DNA of 64,000 nt from an uncultured Paracoccaceae bacterium. GTDB lineage: Bacteria; Pseudomonadota; Alphaproteobacteria; Rhodobacterales; Rhodobacteraceae. The stretch lies in contig CANLVD010000001.1 of NCBI GenBank assembly GCA_947494445.1, forward strand, positions 434,001 to 498,000, read 5' to 3'. Position 1 is the stretch's first letter, and each line of letters starts with the position of its first letter. Below the pieces are notes generated by a model. The model was not told the DNA's origin. It was given only the letters and a program-made list of their open reading frames with translations, and searched no databases. The position numbers and the translations under genes were made by a program. Positions 11,415 to 20,537 of this stretch are shown piece after piece.

Positions 11415-12536
11415 ATGAACTTGATTGAACCTTCCCAGATTTTCCTGACAGCACCTCCAGGTCTGGAGGATGTGCTGCTGGACGAGGTGGTGGAACTGGG
11501 TTTCGCCGACCCGGTTTCCCAACCCGGTGGGGTGGTGGTCTCCGGCGGTTGGCCGGAAGTCTGGCGCGCAAATCTGGAAGTTCGCGGTGCGACCCGGGTG
11601 CTGGCCCGTGTCGGCAGTTTCATGGCCTTCCATCTGGCCCAACTGGACAAGCGCGCGCGTCAATTTCCTTGGAAAGACCTGCTACGGCCGGATGTTCCCA
11701 TCAAGATTGATGTGACTTGCCGCAAGTCGAAAATCTACCATGACCGGGCTGCGGCGCAGCGGATTGAAACGGCTCTGACCGACACGCTTGGAGTCACCGT
11801 GTCTAATGATGCCGATCTGGTGCTGAAGGTGCGGATTTTCGACAACCGCGTGACGCTGAGCATCGACACGTCCGGCGCGTTCCTGCACAAGCGTGGCCAC
11901 AAGGTCGCGGTCAACAAGGCGCCGATGCGCGAAACGATGGCGGCTCTGTTTCTGCGGCAGGCGGGGTTTCGTGGGTCCGAGTCGGTGATCGATCCGATGT
12001 GCGGTTCCGGCACTTTCGTGATCGAGGCTGCCGAGATGGCCTTGGGCCTGAAGCCCGGGCGCAGTCGCCAGTTTGCCTTTGAGGATCTCGCGAGCTTTGA
12101 TCCCCTCCAATGGCAGGAGATGAAAGGCAACGCAGATTCTGTTGAAACACTGTTGCGATTCCAAGGTTCGGACCGGGATGCCGGCGCCGTGCGCATGTCC
12201 CAGAACAATTCTGAGCGGGCAGGTGTTGCCGGAGTTTCTGACTTCAAGTGCCATCCCGTCAGTGATCTGGAGCCGCCCGATGGGCCGCCCGGTCTGGTGA
12301 TCGTCAATCCACCTTATGGCGATCGGATCGGGAACAAGAAGCTGTTGTTCGGCCTTTATGGCAGTCTTGGTCAAACCCTGAAAACGCGGTTTGGAGGCTG
12401 GCGGGTCGCACTTGTGACCAGTGATCACGCTTTGGCCAAGGCCACATGCCTGCCGTTTCGCCCGACCGACCCGCCTGTGCCGCATGGGGGCATCAAGGTC
12501 TGGTTGTTTCAGACAGACGCCTTGAAGACAGGCTGA
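11415..12536 (+). CDS. THUMP-domain class I SAM-dependent RNA methyltransferase (RlmL N-half type)
   Basis: 373 residues. The N-terminal region (LTAPPGLEDVLLDEV; IKIDVTCRKSKIYH) is a ferredoxin-like/THUMP RNA-binding part. The C-terminal half is a Rossmann methyltransferase with DPMCGSGTFVIEAAEMA (SAM site) and the NPPYGDRIG catalytic motif typical of N-methylation of rRNA bases. It resembles the N-terminal half of RlmKL, which makes m2G in 23S rRNA; the exact target cannot be told from sequence. It converges with the nuclease gene, 3 bases between stops. Confidence 0.88.
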   Translation: MNLIEPSQIFLTAPPGLEDVLLDEVVELGFADPVSQPGGVVVSGGWPEVWRANLEVRGATRVLARVGSFMAFHLAQLDKRARQFPWKDLLRPDVPIKIDVTCRKSKIYHDRAAAQRIETALTDTLGVTVSNDADLVLKVRIFDNRVTLSIDTSGAFLHKRGHKVAVNKAPMRETMAALFLRQAGFRGSESVIDPMCGSGTFVIEAAEMALGLKPGRSRQFAFEDLASFDPLQWQEMKGNADSVETLLRFQGSDRDAGAVRMSQNNSERAGVAGVSDFKCHPVSDLEPPDGPPGLVIVNPPYGDRIGNKKLLFGLYGSLGQTLKTRFGGWRVALVTSDHALAKATCLPFRPTDPPVPHGGIKVWLFQTDALKTG

Positions 12537-12539
12537 TGG

Positions 12540-13133
12540 TCAATAGACGGGGTTCTGCCACCCGGCCAAGAGGGCCTCACTCTCGGAGCAAAACCGCCCC
12601 TCGCCGCGGTGCTGAGGCCGGGTTGTCGCGGAGGAACAGTCCTCTAGCTGCTGCTTCGGCGAGGTTTTGCGCAATGTGGACGAACGGAACACCCAAGGCG
12701 GGATAAACCGGCCATTCCAGACGCCAGCCCGGGCGTTCTTCGCGATCCGCTGTTCCGGCAAATATTCCAGCGAATAGCGCTGAAAAGCCAGTGCATGACC
12801 CTGTTTCACCAACTCAGCCCCGATGTCCCGACCGTCAATGCTGCATCTGGCCAAGGTCCGTCCATAGGGGTCAAAGCCTTGGGTTCGGCATTCCGGTCTG
12901 GACCTGTGCACCATGGCCTCAAGCGCTTGTGCGGCAAGCTCTCCGCAGGCGTAGGAGGCTCCAAACCTGTCTTCGCAATACTGATCGATTTCAGGCGCAT
13001 CCAGACTGGCCAAACGGATGCGCTGACCGCCGACATCCAGTGTGTCACCGTCTATCACCTGAATTTCGCTTTGCTGCGGTTGCAACAGAAAAAGGCTGAC
13101 AAGGGCCACCCCGGCCACAAGAATTCGTTTCAT
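12540..13133 (-). CDS. Secreted thermonuclease (SNase) family protein
   Basis: 197 residues. The N-terminal hydrophobic stretch (ILVAGVALVSLFLLQP) looks like a signal peptide or anchor. The SNase domain is clear: VIDGDTLDVGGQRIRLASLDAPE, FDPYGRTLARC and GHALAFQRYS, with the calcium-ligand Asp and catalytic Arg/Glu positions represented. The ~45-residue tail after the domain (SSTLRKTSPKQQLED...) is not conserved and may be disordered. It follows pip on the same strand with a 77-base gap. Confidence 0.87.
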   Translation of the reverse strand: MKRILVAGVALVSLFLLQPQQSEIQVIDGDTLDVGGQRIRLASLDAPEIDQYCEDRFGASYACGELAAQALEAMVHRSRPECRTQGFDPYGRTLARCSIDGRDIGAELVKQGHALAFQRYSLEYLPEQRIAKNARAGVWNGRFIPPWVFRSSTLRKTSPKQQLEDCSSATTRPQHRGEGRFCSESEALLAGWQNPVY

Positions 13134-13210
13134 TACCCTACTCCCGTCGCCAAGATATCAGGGCAGCCGGGTCAAGGCGTTGTGCCTTCGGTTAATGCGT
13201 CAACGAATGC

Positions 13211-14194
13211 TTAAGCACGAGGCTGTTTCAGCTCGTCCATAATGGTCAGAAGTTCTGATGTGATGCCGGGTTCAGACAGCGCATGACCGGCAGGTGTCAC
13301 CATCCTGAGCGTCGAACCGGGCCAGGCCTTGTGCAAACCAATTGCAGTTTGCGGCGGGCAGATCATGTCGTAGCGGCCCTGAACAATATAACCCGGAACA
13401 TGTGCGATCTTGTGCATGTCGCGCAGGATCTGGCCGTCTTCTTCAAGGAATCCGTTGTTGATGAAATAGTGGTTCTCCAATCTGGAAAATGCCCGCGCAT
13501 AAGCCCCGGACGGGCTGCCGCGCGCGCCGGTACTTTCCAGTGAGGCAAGCGCACTTTCCCAACCGGCCCAGGCTTTGGCAAACCGGGTTTGCTCGGTCTC
13601 GTCCTTGCCGAAAAGCCGTTTGTGGTAGGCGGTGATCAGATCACCCTGCTCATCTGCCGGGATCATTGACTTGAAACTTGTCCACTGATCTGGCCAGAAG
13701 GCTGCCGCGCCGCCGCCGTAAAACCATGCCAGTTCGCGCTGGGTCATCGTAAAGACGCCGCGCAGGATCAACGCACGCGCGCGGTCGGGATGGGTTTGCG
13801 CATAGATCAGCGCAAGCGTCGCCCCCCATGAGCCGCCGAAGACCATCCAGGTCTCGATGCCGAGGTGTTCGCGAATGCGCTCTATGTCGGCCACCAGATC
13901 CCAAGTCGTGTTGTTCTCGACCGAGGCCTGCGGCGTAGACCGCCCGCAGCCGCGTTGGTCGAACAGGATGATGCGGTATTTGTGCGGGTCGAAAAAGCGT
14001 CGCATTGATGGCGAACAACCGCCGCCCGGCCCACCATGCAAAACCACCACAGGTATGCCGTTGCGGATCCCGCACTCTTCGACATAGACACGGTGACCAC
14101 CGGGCATGTCCATCATATGCTGGGCAAATGGCTCCCGCGGCGGATAGAGGCTGCGCTTTGGCCCCGCGCCATCATGTCTCGGGTTTTCCGGCAT
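13211..14194 (-). CDS. pip: Proline iminopeptidase (alpha/beta hydrolase, S33)
   Basis: 327 residues. Cleaves N-terminal proline from peptides in the cytosol. HGGPGGGCSP forms the oxyanion region, the nucleophile elbow is GGSWGATLAL, and the catalytic His lies in AGHALSEPG near the C-terminus. The ATG at 14194 (MPENPRHD) has GGGCGG upstream and gives the normal family length; the longer open frame to 14302 has no support. It is divergent from ubiG with a 50-base gap. Confidence 0.94.
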   Translation of the reverse strand: MPENPRHDGAGPKRSLYPPREPFAQHMMDMPGGHRVYVEECGIRNGIPVVVLHGGPGGGCSPSMRRFFDPHKYRIILFDQRGCGRSTPQASVENNTTWDLVADIERIREHLGIETWMVFGGSWGATLALIYAQTHPDRARALILRGVFTMTQRELAWFYGGGAAAFWPDQWTSFKSMIPADEQGDLITAYHKRLFGKDETEQTRFAKAWAGWESALASLESTGARGSPSGAYARAFSRLENHYFINNGFLEEDGQILRDMHKIAHVPGYIVQGRYDMICPPQTAIGLHKAWPGSTLRMVTPAGHALSEPGITSELLTIMDELKQPRA

Positions 14195-14244
14195 TTCCGC
14201 CCTATATGAATTCAACAACGCCCTAACAATTGCAGGTTGGAAGA

Positions 14245-14994
14245 ATGAGCGCAACAACCGCCAGTACGATTGACGAAAATGAGGTTGCAAAGTTTCAGGC
14301 AATGGCTGCCGAGTGGTGGGACCCCAACGGCAAGTTCAAACCGTTGCATATGCTCAACCCCTGTCGTCTCGATTATATCACCGATCAGATCATGGCGCAT
14401 TTTGCCCGTGATCCGGGGGCAGATGCGCCCCTTGCCGGGGTGCGTATTCTGGACATCGGATGCGGTGGTGGCCTGCTTTCCGAGCCGATGGCCCGTCTGG
14501 GTGCCGAGGTGGTCGGTGCGGACGCGGCTGAACGCAACATCCCCGTGGCCCGGCTTCATGCCGAACAATCCGGTCTTGAGATTGATTACCGTCACACCAC
14601 GGCCGAGGATCTGGCCGCCGCCGGTGAGCAGTTCGACGCCATTCTGAACATGGAAGTGGTGGAGCATGTGTCCGATCCATTGGCCTATCTGACAGCGTGC
14701 CAGCAACTGCTCAAACCCGGTGGGCTGATGATCTGTTCAACGCTCAACCGCAACCCCAAAAGCTATGTGATGGCGATTATCGGGGCGGAACATGTGATGC
14801 GCTGGCTGCCCAAGGGCACCCATGAATGGAACAAGTTCATCACTCCGGACGAGTTGTTCGACCTTCTGCGCCAATCCGGTTTGACACCGGTCGACCGCAA
14901 GGGATTCGTGTTCAATCCGCTTGGCTGGAGCTGGTCGATCTCGGCCCGCGACCTGAGCTGTAACTACGTCACCGCAAGCGAAAAACCTGCCTGA
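14245..14994 (+). CDS. ubiG: Bifunctional demethylubiquinone / 2-polyprenyl-6-hydroxyphenol O-methyltransferase
   Basis: 249 residues. Catalyses both O-methylations of ubiquinone biosynthesis. The N-terminal signature [19 protein letters not shown] is diagnostic for UbiG, followed by the SAM-binding [19 protein letters not shown] and [10 protein letters not shown]. The start at 14245 (MSATTAS) follows a GGTTGGAAG ribosome site. It converges on imuB with 12 bases between the genes. Confidence 0.95.
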   Translation: MSATTASTIDENEVAKFQAMAAEWWDPNGKFKPLHMLNPCRLDYITDQIMAHFARDPGADAPLAGVRILDIGCGGGLLSEPMARLGAEVVGADAAERNIPVARLHAEQSGLEIDYRHTTAEDLAAAGEQFDAILNMEVVEHVSDPLAYLTACQQLLKPGGLMICSTLNRNPKSYVMAIIGAEHVMRWLPKGTHEWNKFITPDELFDLLRQSGLTPVDRKGFVFNPLGWSWSISARDLSCNYVTASEKPA

Positions 14995-15006
14995 CCTTAC
15001 CAGTCG

Positions 15007-16650
15007 TCATGAAAAACTGCCGTGGATAAACCAGCCGCCCGGCATCTCGTCGCTGCGGGCTTCGAATAGCCACAGGCGCTGACCAGCGTCGGTGTCGATC
15101 TGCCAATAATCCCGGATGCCGGATCGCCATGCGGGGTCGTCCAGCCACCACTCCGGTGCGATCCGTTCAGGCCCCCGGACCGAGGTGCGGATATGGTCGC
15201 GGCGGCGCCAGCGAAACTTGCGCGGAGGCTGTGCCGTGTCCTGTGGGGTGATCAGTTCCGGGCGGAACAGATACAGCGGCCTTGGGCGCTGGGGCCGGGG
15301 CCAGTTCGTCACCGGGTCGCAAAATGCGGCAGGATGCAGCAACGCGCATTTCTCGGGCAGGTGACTTTCCGCCGGGCTGAGGCGCAGGATATTGTCCATG
15401 CCGATGCGAACGCCGATGCGGTTGATCAACCCGGCCAGGGCGGCCTGGCGCCCGGCGGCGCGGGTGGTCACCGGTCCGCTGTGCTGCTGGTCTGACCAGG
15501 CCTCGGTCTGCAATGCCTCAAGACGCAACGTGTCGATGCCAAATCCCGCATCAAGGGCCTTGATCTGCTGATGCAACAACGGGCGGATCACCAAGGGGTC
15601 GCGGCTTGGCCGGGCCAGTCCGACGACGAAGGTCTGGCGGCTGCGGTCGCTGCCCGATGCGGTCAGGCGGATCCGGCGTGCAGCCCGGCCAGCTTCGGTC
15701 AGGCGCTTGGACAGCGCGGGGAGAAGCCGGTCGATCCCGGCCATGATGTCATCTTCCAGACCGATCGGGTCGGGCAGGGTCAGACGCACTGCAAAAACCG
15801 GATCCGGAGCCTTGGGCGAGAGCGGTTCAGGTTCTGCCCCCAGTGCCTGATCGAGACGGCGCAATGTGGCCAGACCGAAACGGCGCGCGAGCGAGGCCCG
15901 TGGCAGAGCGGCAAGATCACCAATATGGCGCAGCCCCAGGCGGATCAGGGGTGCGGCTTCCTCGGATGACAGGCGCAGGGCTGCAATGGGCAGTTTGGCC
16001 AGCGTCTCCCGGATCTGACCTGCCGGGATGATCTGGCCTGACAGGTGCGGCGCGGGATTTTCATTGGCCGGCGCCGGGCCACCACGTTCCCAGTTGCGCC
16101 GGCGGTGTGCGCGGGACCGGGTCGCGCGGGCTTCCTGATCGATTGCGTCTCCGCTGCGGTGACCCGTGCTGGCCTGACCTGCAAACCGGGCAACGGCCCA
16201 GGCTGCACCGATGGTGTCCGCAATCCCGATCGAGAGCGTCAGTTGCAGTGCTTCACCATCGCTTTCAATCTGCCTGGCCAAGGCTTCTTCCCCGCCAAAA
16301 AGATGCGCACATCCCGAGATGTCGGCCAAAAGCCCGTCACGCCCATCGGTTGTCACCCAGGGAGAAAACCGCCCGGCCCAGCGGGTCAGGGCAGCCAGCG
16401 CATGGGCCTCCGCCAGTGGGTCGAGGGTCTGGCTCAGCATATCGGGGCAGAGCGCGCGGGCATCCGACAGCGACATGCCCTTGTGAATGCCTTGTGCGCG
16501 GGCCGCTCCGGTCAGGCTTGCGACCGTGATGGCGCCCTGGATCTCGGTTGTCAGTGCATAGGGCAGGGTGGCGCGTTCCGGCGCATGGCGCAGAACATGC
16601 TCAATGGCCAGGTTCGGGACCCAGATGGACAGGATGCGGCGTTGCGACAT
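15007..16650 (-). CDS. imuB: ImuB-like catalytically dead Y-family polymerase subunit
   Basis: 547 residues. ImuB acts in SOS mutagenesis as the hub joining the beta clamp to ImuA and the error-prone polymerase DnaE2. The N-terminus (RRILSIWVPNLAIEHVLR) aligns to the Y-family active-site strand, but the catalytic Asp-x-Asp is replaced by Trp-Val-Pro, as is normal for ImuB. YALTTEIQGAITVASL and SIGIADTIGAAWAVARF mark the palm; a long C-terminal region follows. A consensus SOS box lies 13 bases upstream of the start. Neither imuA (upstream is fliL) nor dnaE2 (downstream is convergent ubiG) is adjacent, unlike the usual imuA-imuB-dnaE2 cassette. Confidence 0.9.
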   Translation of the reverse strand: MSQRRILSIWVPNLAIEHVLRHAPERATLPYALTTEIQGAITVASLTGAARAQGIHKGMSLSDARALCPDMLSQTLDPLAEAHALAALTRWAGRFSPWVTTDGRDGLLADISGCAHLFGGEEALARQIESDGEALQLTLSIGIADTIGAAWAVARFAGQASTGHRSGDAIDQEARATRSRAHRRRNWERGGPAPANENPAPHLSGQIIPAGQIRETLAKLPIAALRLSSEEAAPLIRLGLRHIGDLAALPRASLARRFGLATLRRLDQALGAEPEPLSPKAPDPVFAVRLTLPDPIGLEDDIMAGIDRLLPALSKRLTEAGRAARRIRLTASGSDRSRQTFVVGLARPSRDPLVIRPLLHQQIKALDAGFGIDTLRLEALQTEAWSDQQHSGPVTTRAAGRQAALAGLINRIGVRIGMDNILRLSPAESHLPEKCALLHPAAFCDPVTNWPRPQRPRPLYLFRPELITPQDTAQPPRKFRWRRRDHIRTSVRGPERIAPEWWLDDPAWRSGIRDYWQIDTDAGQRLWLFEARSDEMPGGWFIHGSFS

Positions 16651-16663
16651 GATCCACGCAAAT

Positions 16664-16678
16664 GTTCTTTGTTTGTTC
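16664..16678 (-). promoter_or_regulatory. LexA-binding SOS box upstream of imuB
   Basis: GTTC TTTGTTT GTTC on the plus strand (GAAC-N7-GAAC on the imuB strand) matches exactly the GTTC-N7-GTTC consensus known for alphaproteobacterial LexA. It sits 13-28 bases before the imuB start, where bound repressor would block transcription initiation. Confidence 0.85.
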
Positions 16679-16721
16679 TATTTTATGCCACCAAACAGCG
16701 GAGTCGAGTCCCGCCGTTCGC

Positions 16722-17240
16722 CTACATGTCCTGGCGCACAACTTCAGTGATCAGAACGTCGATCAGGATCGGGCCAAGAATGGCGCGTGCCTCTTCCTTA
16801 AGTCGTCGGCGGAGATCTTCCATCGCGGCGGTCGAGGTGAAACTGCCGGAAAACCCGCCGCTATGGGCATGGGTGAACAGAACGCTCAAAAATGCGTCCT
16901 GAATTTTTGGCTCAACCTCGAACACTTTCTCGGACGTCTCTTTCTTGACCTCAAGCGAGAAGGCCGTCAGCACAAGCGACGTGACCTTGTCATTTTCCAA
17001 CAAAGGCACGACGAACTGCTTGTTGATCTTGACGAAATCGGTATCCCCGGCCTCTTTCTCGTATGCCTCTTCGGTCTTCTCGGGCGCTTTGTCATACCCT
17101 TCGGACTTGGCATCGGGACATGGCTCTGCCTTGCAGTCCATCTCGGACTTTTCGTCCGGTTTGGCCAGAAACGTAGCCACACCGGCACCAGCCGCGCCTG
17201 AAAGCAAAACGCATATGAGAGGCAGGAGAATTTTTTTCAC
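16722..17240 (-). CDS. fliL: Flagellar basal body-associated protein FliL
   Basis: 172 residues. An N-terminal membrane segment (ILLPLICVLLSGAAGAGVATF) is followed by an acidic/lysine linker (residues ~28-65) and the FliL domain (VKINKQFVVPLLENDKVTSLVLTAF; AILGPILIDVLITEVV). FliL surrounds the stator and stabilises MotAB. It is the last gene of the minus-strand flagellar run, 11 bases after flgH; imuB follows on the same strand. Confidence 0.88.
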   Translation of the reverse strand: MKKILLPLICVLLSGAAGAGVATFLAKPDEKSEMDCKAEPCPDAKSEGYDKAPEKTEEAYEKEAGDTDFVKINKQFVVPLLENDKVTSLVLTAFSLEVKKETSEKVFEVEPKIQDAFLSVLFTHAHSGGFSGSFTSTAAMEDLRRRLKEEARAILGPILIDVLITEVVRQDM

Positions 17241-17251
17241 GACAGCCCCAT

Positions 17252-17995
17252 TCAGAACGGCAGAACAATGTCGGCGATCTGCTGACCGATGCGCGGTTGC
17301 TGCACGTCCGAGATCTGGCCGCGTCCACCATAGGCAATGCGTGCACCTGCAATCTTGTCATAAGTAATTTCGTTGCGGCGTGAGATGTCCTCGGGCCGGA
17401 CGATGCCTGCCACGCGCAGGTCACGCAGTTCGAAATTCACGCGAACCTCCTGATTGCCTTGCACAACCAGATGACCGTTTGAGAGAACATCCACCACCGT
17501 GGCGGCCACCCGCAAAGTGATTTTCTCGTTTCGCTGAACCGAGCCGTTGCCTGCAGAACTGGAGGAAGAGCTTGCATCCGCAAGGCTGCCTCCGTTCGAG
17601 ACATCCGGCAGTTTCTTGTCCAGAAGCTGAGGAATGCCAAGGAAATTTGGAACGGAAACCGATTCGGATCCAGAGCGGGACCGGGCCGTGGTGTTTGAGA
17701 TTTGAGCCTGGTCATCAATCTCGATCACGATGGTCAGAATGTCCCCGGATTTCTGGGCGCGGCGGTCACCAAAAAGCGATGACGGCCCGGAGTTCCACAA
17801 GGATGACCTGTCATAACCCTGCTTGATTTGCGGGGCCGGGGGCACAGCCAGCGCTGCCCGGGCCGGCGAGACGACAAAGGATGCATCCGATGTAGCACCA
17901 AGCGGTGAGAAAGATGGCTCCTTTCCGACCTCGGACAACCGGTCGCAGCCGGTCAGGAACAAGGTCAGGCAGATCAGCGCTGGAACGAGTTTCAC
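17252..17995 (-). CDS. flgH: Flagellar L-ring protein FlgH
   Basis: 247 residues. A lipoprotein signal ends in a lipobox (LFLTGC), fitting an outer-membrane L-ring lipoprotein. The conserved core is visible: SLFGDRRAQKSGDILTIVI, NEKITLRVAATVVDVLSNG, LVVQGNQEVRVNFELRDLRV and GRGQISDVQQPRIGQQI. The start codon is GTG, overlapping the flgA stop by four bases (GTGA), which suggests translational coupling. Confidence 0.94.
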   Translation of the reverse strand: MKLVPALICLTLFLTGCDRLSEVGKEPSFSPLGATSDASFVVSPARAALAVPPAPQIKQGYDRSSLWNSGPSSLFGDRRAQKSGDILTIVIEIDDQAQISNTTARSRSGSESVSVPNFLGIPQLLDKKLPDVSNGGSLADASSSSSSAGNGSVQRNEKITLRVAATVVDVLSNGHLVVQGNQEVRVNFELRDLRVAGIVRPEDISRRNEITYDKIAGARIAYGGRGQISDVQQPRIGQQIADIVLPF

Positions 17996-18411
17996 GGATT
18001 GACCTCCACGGTGCCATTTGGGGAAATTTTGCCTGTCACGATAGAGCGGGAGGCGAGGTTCATCACCCGGATGAAGGTTCCAGGCCCCGCGCGATCAAGC
18101 GCCCGGCCTTCCGTGCGGATCAAAAGACCGCCAGTGGAATAGATCATCTGAACGATCTGATTGCGCTCGACGATGGCGGGGGTAACAAGGTCACCAGGCC
18201 GGATCGGTCTGCCGGCATAAAGATTGACCCGCGCTTCCAGCCCGATGGCATCTTCGATTGAGGTGATCGCGCCGGGCGTTTCCTTGGCCAGAAGCAGCAC
18301 GTCTTCGGCCTGCAGGACCGTGCGTCCGGGGATGGCGCGATTGGCCACGAGTGTTCCGGCAACCAATGGTGTGGCGAAAAACAGGAGCGCTATGAGGAGA
18401 GCCCAGCGCAT
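17992..18411 (-). CDS. flgA: Flagellar P-ring assembly chaperone FlgA
   Basis: 139 residues, a short FlgA. A signal peptide (LLIALLFFATPLVAGT) is followed by a single SAF domain (VANRAIPGRTVLQAEDVLL; NLYAGRPIRPGDLVTP; LIRTEGRALDRAGPGTFIRV). FlgA helps FlgI assemble into the P ring in the periplasm. The longer FlgA of E. coli has an extra N-terminal domain that is absent here. Its start overlaps the flgG stop. Confidence 0.92.
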   Translation of the reverse strand: MRWALLIALLFFATPLVAGTLVANRAIPGRTVLQAEDVLLLAKETPGAITSIEDAIGLEARVNLYAGRPIRPGDLVTPAIVERNQIVQMIYSTGGLLIRTEGRALDRAGPGTFIRVMNLASRSIVTGKISPNGTVEVNP

Positions 18412-19196
18412 CAGCGGATCTGCGTGGTGGCGCCGAGCATCTGGTCGGCGGCTGATATGACTTTTGCGTTCAACTCATAGCCGCGCTGGGCCTGAATCAG
18501 ATCGGTGATTTCACGCACCGCATCGACTGAAGACGTTTCAAGATACCCCTGACGCAGGGTGCCGCGCCCGTCGGTGCCGGGGTCCCCGACCTGAGGCTCA
18601 CCCGAGGCTGCGGTTTGCAGGTAGTTGTTCGAACCGATGGCCTCCAACCCCTTTTCATTGGTGAAGGTGGCAAGCGAGAACTGGCCCAGTAGCTGCGCCT
18701 CGACCTGATCCGTGAAATAGGCGTAGACCTCTCCGTCAGCGTTGATCGTAATGGCGCGCGTCTCGTCAGGAATTGTGATGTCGGGCACCACAGGAAAGCC
18801 GTCAGCGGTGACGATCAGCCCCTCGCCGGTGCGTTGCAACGCGCCATCGCGTGTGTAGGCCGAAATGCCCGATGGCAAGGTGATCTCAAGATAGCCATTG
18901 CCTTCGATCGCGATGTCCAGATCGCCGCTGGACTGCAGAAGCGAGCCCTGTTCGACAATCATAGAAACCGAAGCCGCCCGCACTCCAAGACCAAGCTGCA
19001 CGCCGGCCGGCACTTGCGAGCCATCAGCGGCTGACAGGGCACCTGCGCGCACGATTTGCTGGTAGTGCAGGTCGGCAAAATCAGCGCGGCGAGCATTGTA
19101 CCCGGTCGTGCTCATATTCGCGAGATTGTTGGAGATGACCTCCACCCGCATCTGCTGGGCGTCCATTCCGGTGGCGGCAATGTTCAGGGCTCTCAT
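18411..19196 (-). CDS. flgG: Flagellar distal rod protein FlgG
   Basis: 261 residues, the canonical length. The N-terminal rod signature ALNIAATGMDAQQMRVEVISNNLANMSTTGY and the C-terminal SSVDAVREITDLIQAQRGYELNAKVI form the conserved coiled-coil termini. DIAIEGNGYLEI is the FlgG-type central motif. It forms the distal rod through the peptidoglycan and outer membrane. Same-strand neighbours are flgF and flgA. Confidence 0.96.
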   Translation of the reverse strand: MRALNIAATGMDAQQMRVEVISNNLANMSTTGYNARRADFADLHYQQIVRAGALSAADGSQVPAGVQLGLGVRAASVSMIVEQGSLLQSSGDLDIAIEGNGYLEITLPSGISAYTRDGALQRTGEGLIVTADGFPVVPDITIPDETRAITINADGEVYAYFTDQVEAQLLGQFSLATFTNEKGLEAIGSNNYLQTAASGEPQVGDPGTDGRGTLRQGYLETSSVDAVREITDLIQAQRGYELNAKVISAADQMLGATTQIR

Positions 19197-19214
19197 GATA
19201 CTCTCCGATGCATG

Positions 19215-19931
19215 TTACTGTCCGGCGGCGCGGATGACGTTGCGGATGCGCTGGTCCTCGCGCTCAAGGAAACTCTGGCCGGCCTCATATGCGCGTTGGA
19301 CCTGGATCATCCGGGCGATTTCGGCGACCGGATTGACATTGCTATCTTCCAGATGGCCTTGCAGGACCTGTCCATCCTGGGCTGGCAGAAGCGGATCATC
19401 GGTGCGGAACCGGACACCATCCTCGCGGATCAGGCCGTCTGTATTTTCCACCTCGAACACGCCGATCTGGGCAACGGGCTGTCCGTTGGCGGTCACGGTT
19501 CCGTCGCCCGCGACAGAAAACTCGCCAGCATCTGGTGGGATAAAGATCGGGGCCTCCGCTGCATCGAGCACCAGATATCCATCGGGGTTGACCAACTCGC
19601 CATTCGCGTTGGGCGTGAAACTGCCCGCGCGGGTCAGGCGCACGCCTGCCGGGGTTTCAAGCGCGAAGAACCCTTCGCCTTCGATGGCGAAGTCAAAGCG
19701 TCCGCCGGTTTTTGCGATGCTTGCTTCTTCAAAATCCGTGATCCGGCCGCGGGCAGTGGTCATCGAGATCGAGCCACCCTCGGCAAAGCCCTCCTTGACA
19801 TGTTCTGCAAAGATCAGCCCCTCACGACGAAAGCCGGAGGTCGACAGGTTCGCGATGTTGTTCGCGACCATCTGCATTTCCTTCATCAGTCCGGTCTGTC
19901 GGGTGAGCGCGACATAGCCTGCATTGTCCAT
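19215..19931 (-). CDS. flgF: Flagellar proximal rod protein FlgF
   Basis: 238 residues. N-terminus GYVALTRQTGLMKEMQMVANNIANLSTSGFRRE lacks the FlgG-specific pattern and matches FlgF. FAIEGEGFFALETPAGVRLTRAG and the C-terminal SNVNPVAEIARMIQVQRAYE complete the rod-hook family core. It makes part of the proximal rod. It sits between fliQ and flgG with short gaps. Confidence 0.93.
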   Translation of the reverse strand: MDNAGYVALTRQTGLMKEMQMVANNIANLSTSGFRREGLIFAEHVKEGFAEGGSISMTTARGRITDFEEASIAKTGGRFDFAIEGEGFFALETPAGVRLTRAGSFTPNANGELVNPDGYLVLDAAEAPIFIPPDAGEFSVAGDGTVTANGQPVAQIGVFEVENTDGLIREDGVRFRTDDPLLPAQDGQVLQGHLEDSNVNPVAEIARMIQVQRAYEAGQSFLEREDQRIRNVIRAAGQ

Positions 19932-19955
19932 CTCAGATCCCTTTCAAATTGCAGG

Positions 19956-20219
19956 TCATTGGCTGACCCTTGGTATGATGCTGTCTTGATAGAATGTGAC
20001 CAGCGCGTTGCCCGAGAACCCCATGGAGAGCCAGAAAACCACCAGAACCACACCGAGTTTCGGGACAAAGGTGAGCGTCATCTCCTGCACCGAGGTCAGT
20101 GCCTGAAACAGGCCGATCACAAGGCCGATCACCAGGGCAAGGCCAAGGATCGGCAAAGAGATCACGAGTGCGATCCGCAGGGCCTGACGCAGAATGTCGA
20201 GAAGCTCGGCTTCGGTCAT
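19956..20219 (-). CDS. fliQ: Flagellar export gate protein FliQ
   Basis: 87 residues with two hydrophobic helices (IALVISLPILGLALVIGLVIGLF and VVLVVFWLSMGFSG). The loop QALTSVQEMTLTFVPKL is the FliQ signature. It is a core subunit of the FliPQR type III export gate in the inner membrane. fliP and fliR are not in this window. Four bases after fliE. Confidence 0.95.
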   Translation of the reverse strand: MTEAELLDILRQALRIALVISLPILGLALVIGLVIGLFQALTSVQEMTLTFVPKLGVVLVVFWLSMGFSGNALVTFYQDSIIPRVSQ

Positions 20220-20223
20220 GGGT

Positions 20224-20523
20224 CTACACCGGCATCCTGAGGATTTCCTGATAGGCCTCGACCACCCGGTCGCGCACGGCCACGGCCGTCTGAACGGCTA
20301 CCTCGGTCGCGGCCATGGCCTGAACCACGGAATGGGCGTCGGCCTTGCCGACCAATCCAGCCTCAACCGTTTTCTCATTGACCTGAAGGTTGTCGATGAA
20401 GTCCGCCGCCAGTCGGGCAAAGGACGTATCTCCCGTATTGCCTTGCTGCCCGTCAGCATTGGGTTTTGCCGCATTCTGGGCATTGGCATAAAGCTGTGAG
20501 GCGATATGTGATGGGATTTCCAT
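20224..20523 (-). CDS. fliE: Flagellar hook-basal body adaptor FliE
   Basis: 99 residues. The C-terminal helix EKTVEAGLVGKADAHSVVQAMAATEVAVQTAVAVRDRVVEAYQEILRMPV region is the FliE signature. It links the MS ring and export gate to the rod. Lies 14 bases after flgC. Confidence 0.93.
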   Translation of the reverse strand: MEIPSHIASQLYANAQNAAKPNADGQQGNTGDTSFARLAADFIDNLQVNEKTVEAGLVGKADAHSVVQAMAATEVAVQTAVAVRDRVVEAYQEILRMPV

Positions 20524-20537
20524 GGGTGTCCGCCTTT

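Noticed and set aside
16651-16721. Terminator between fliL and imuB
   Set aside because: A short GC stem is possible (around GCGG ... CCGC) but there is no T-run, so it was not listed.
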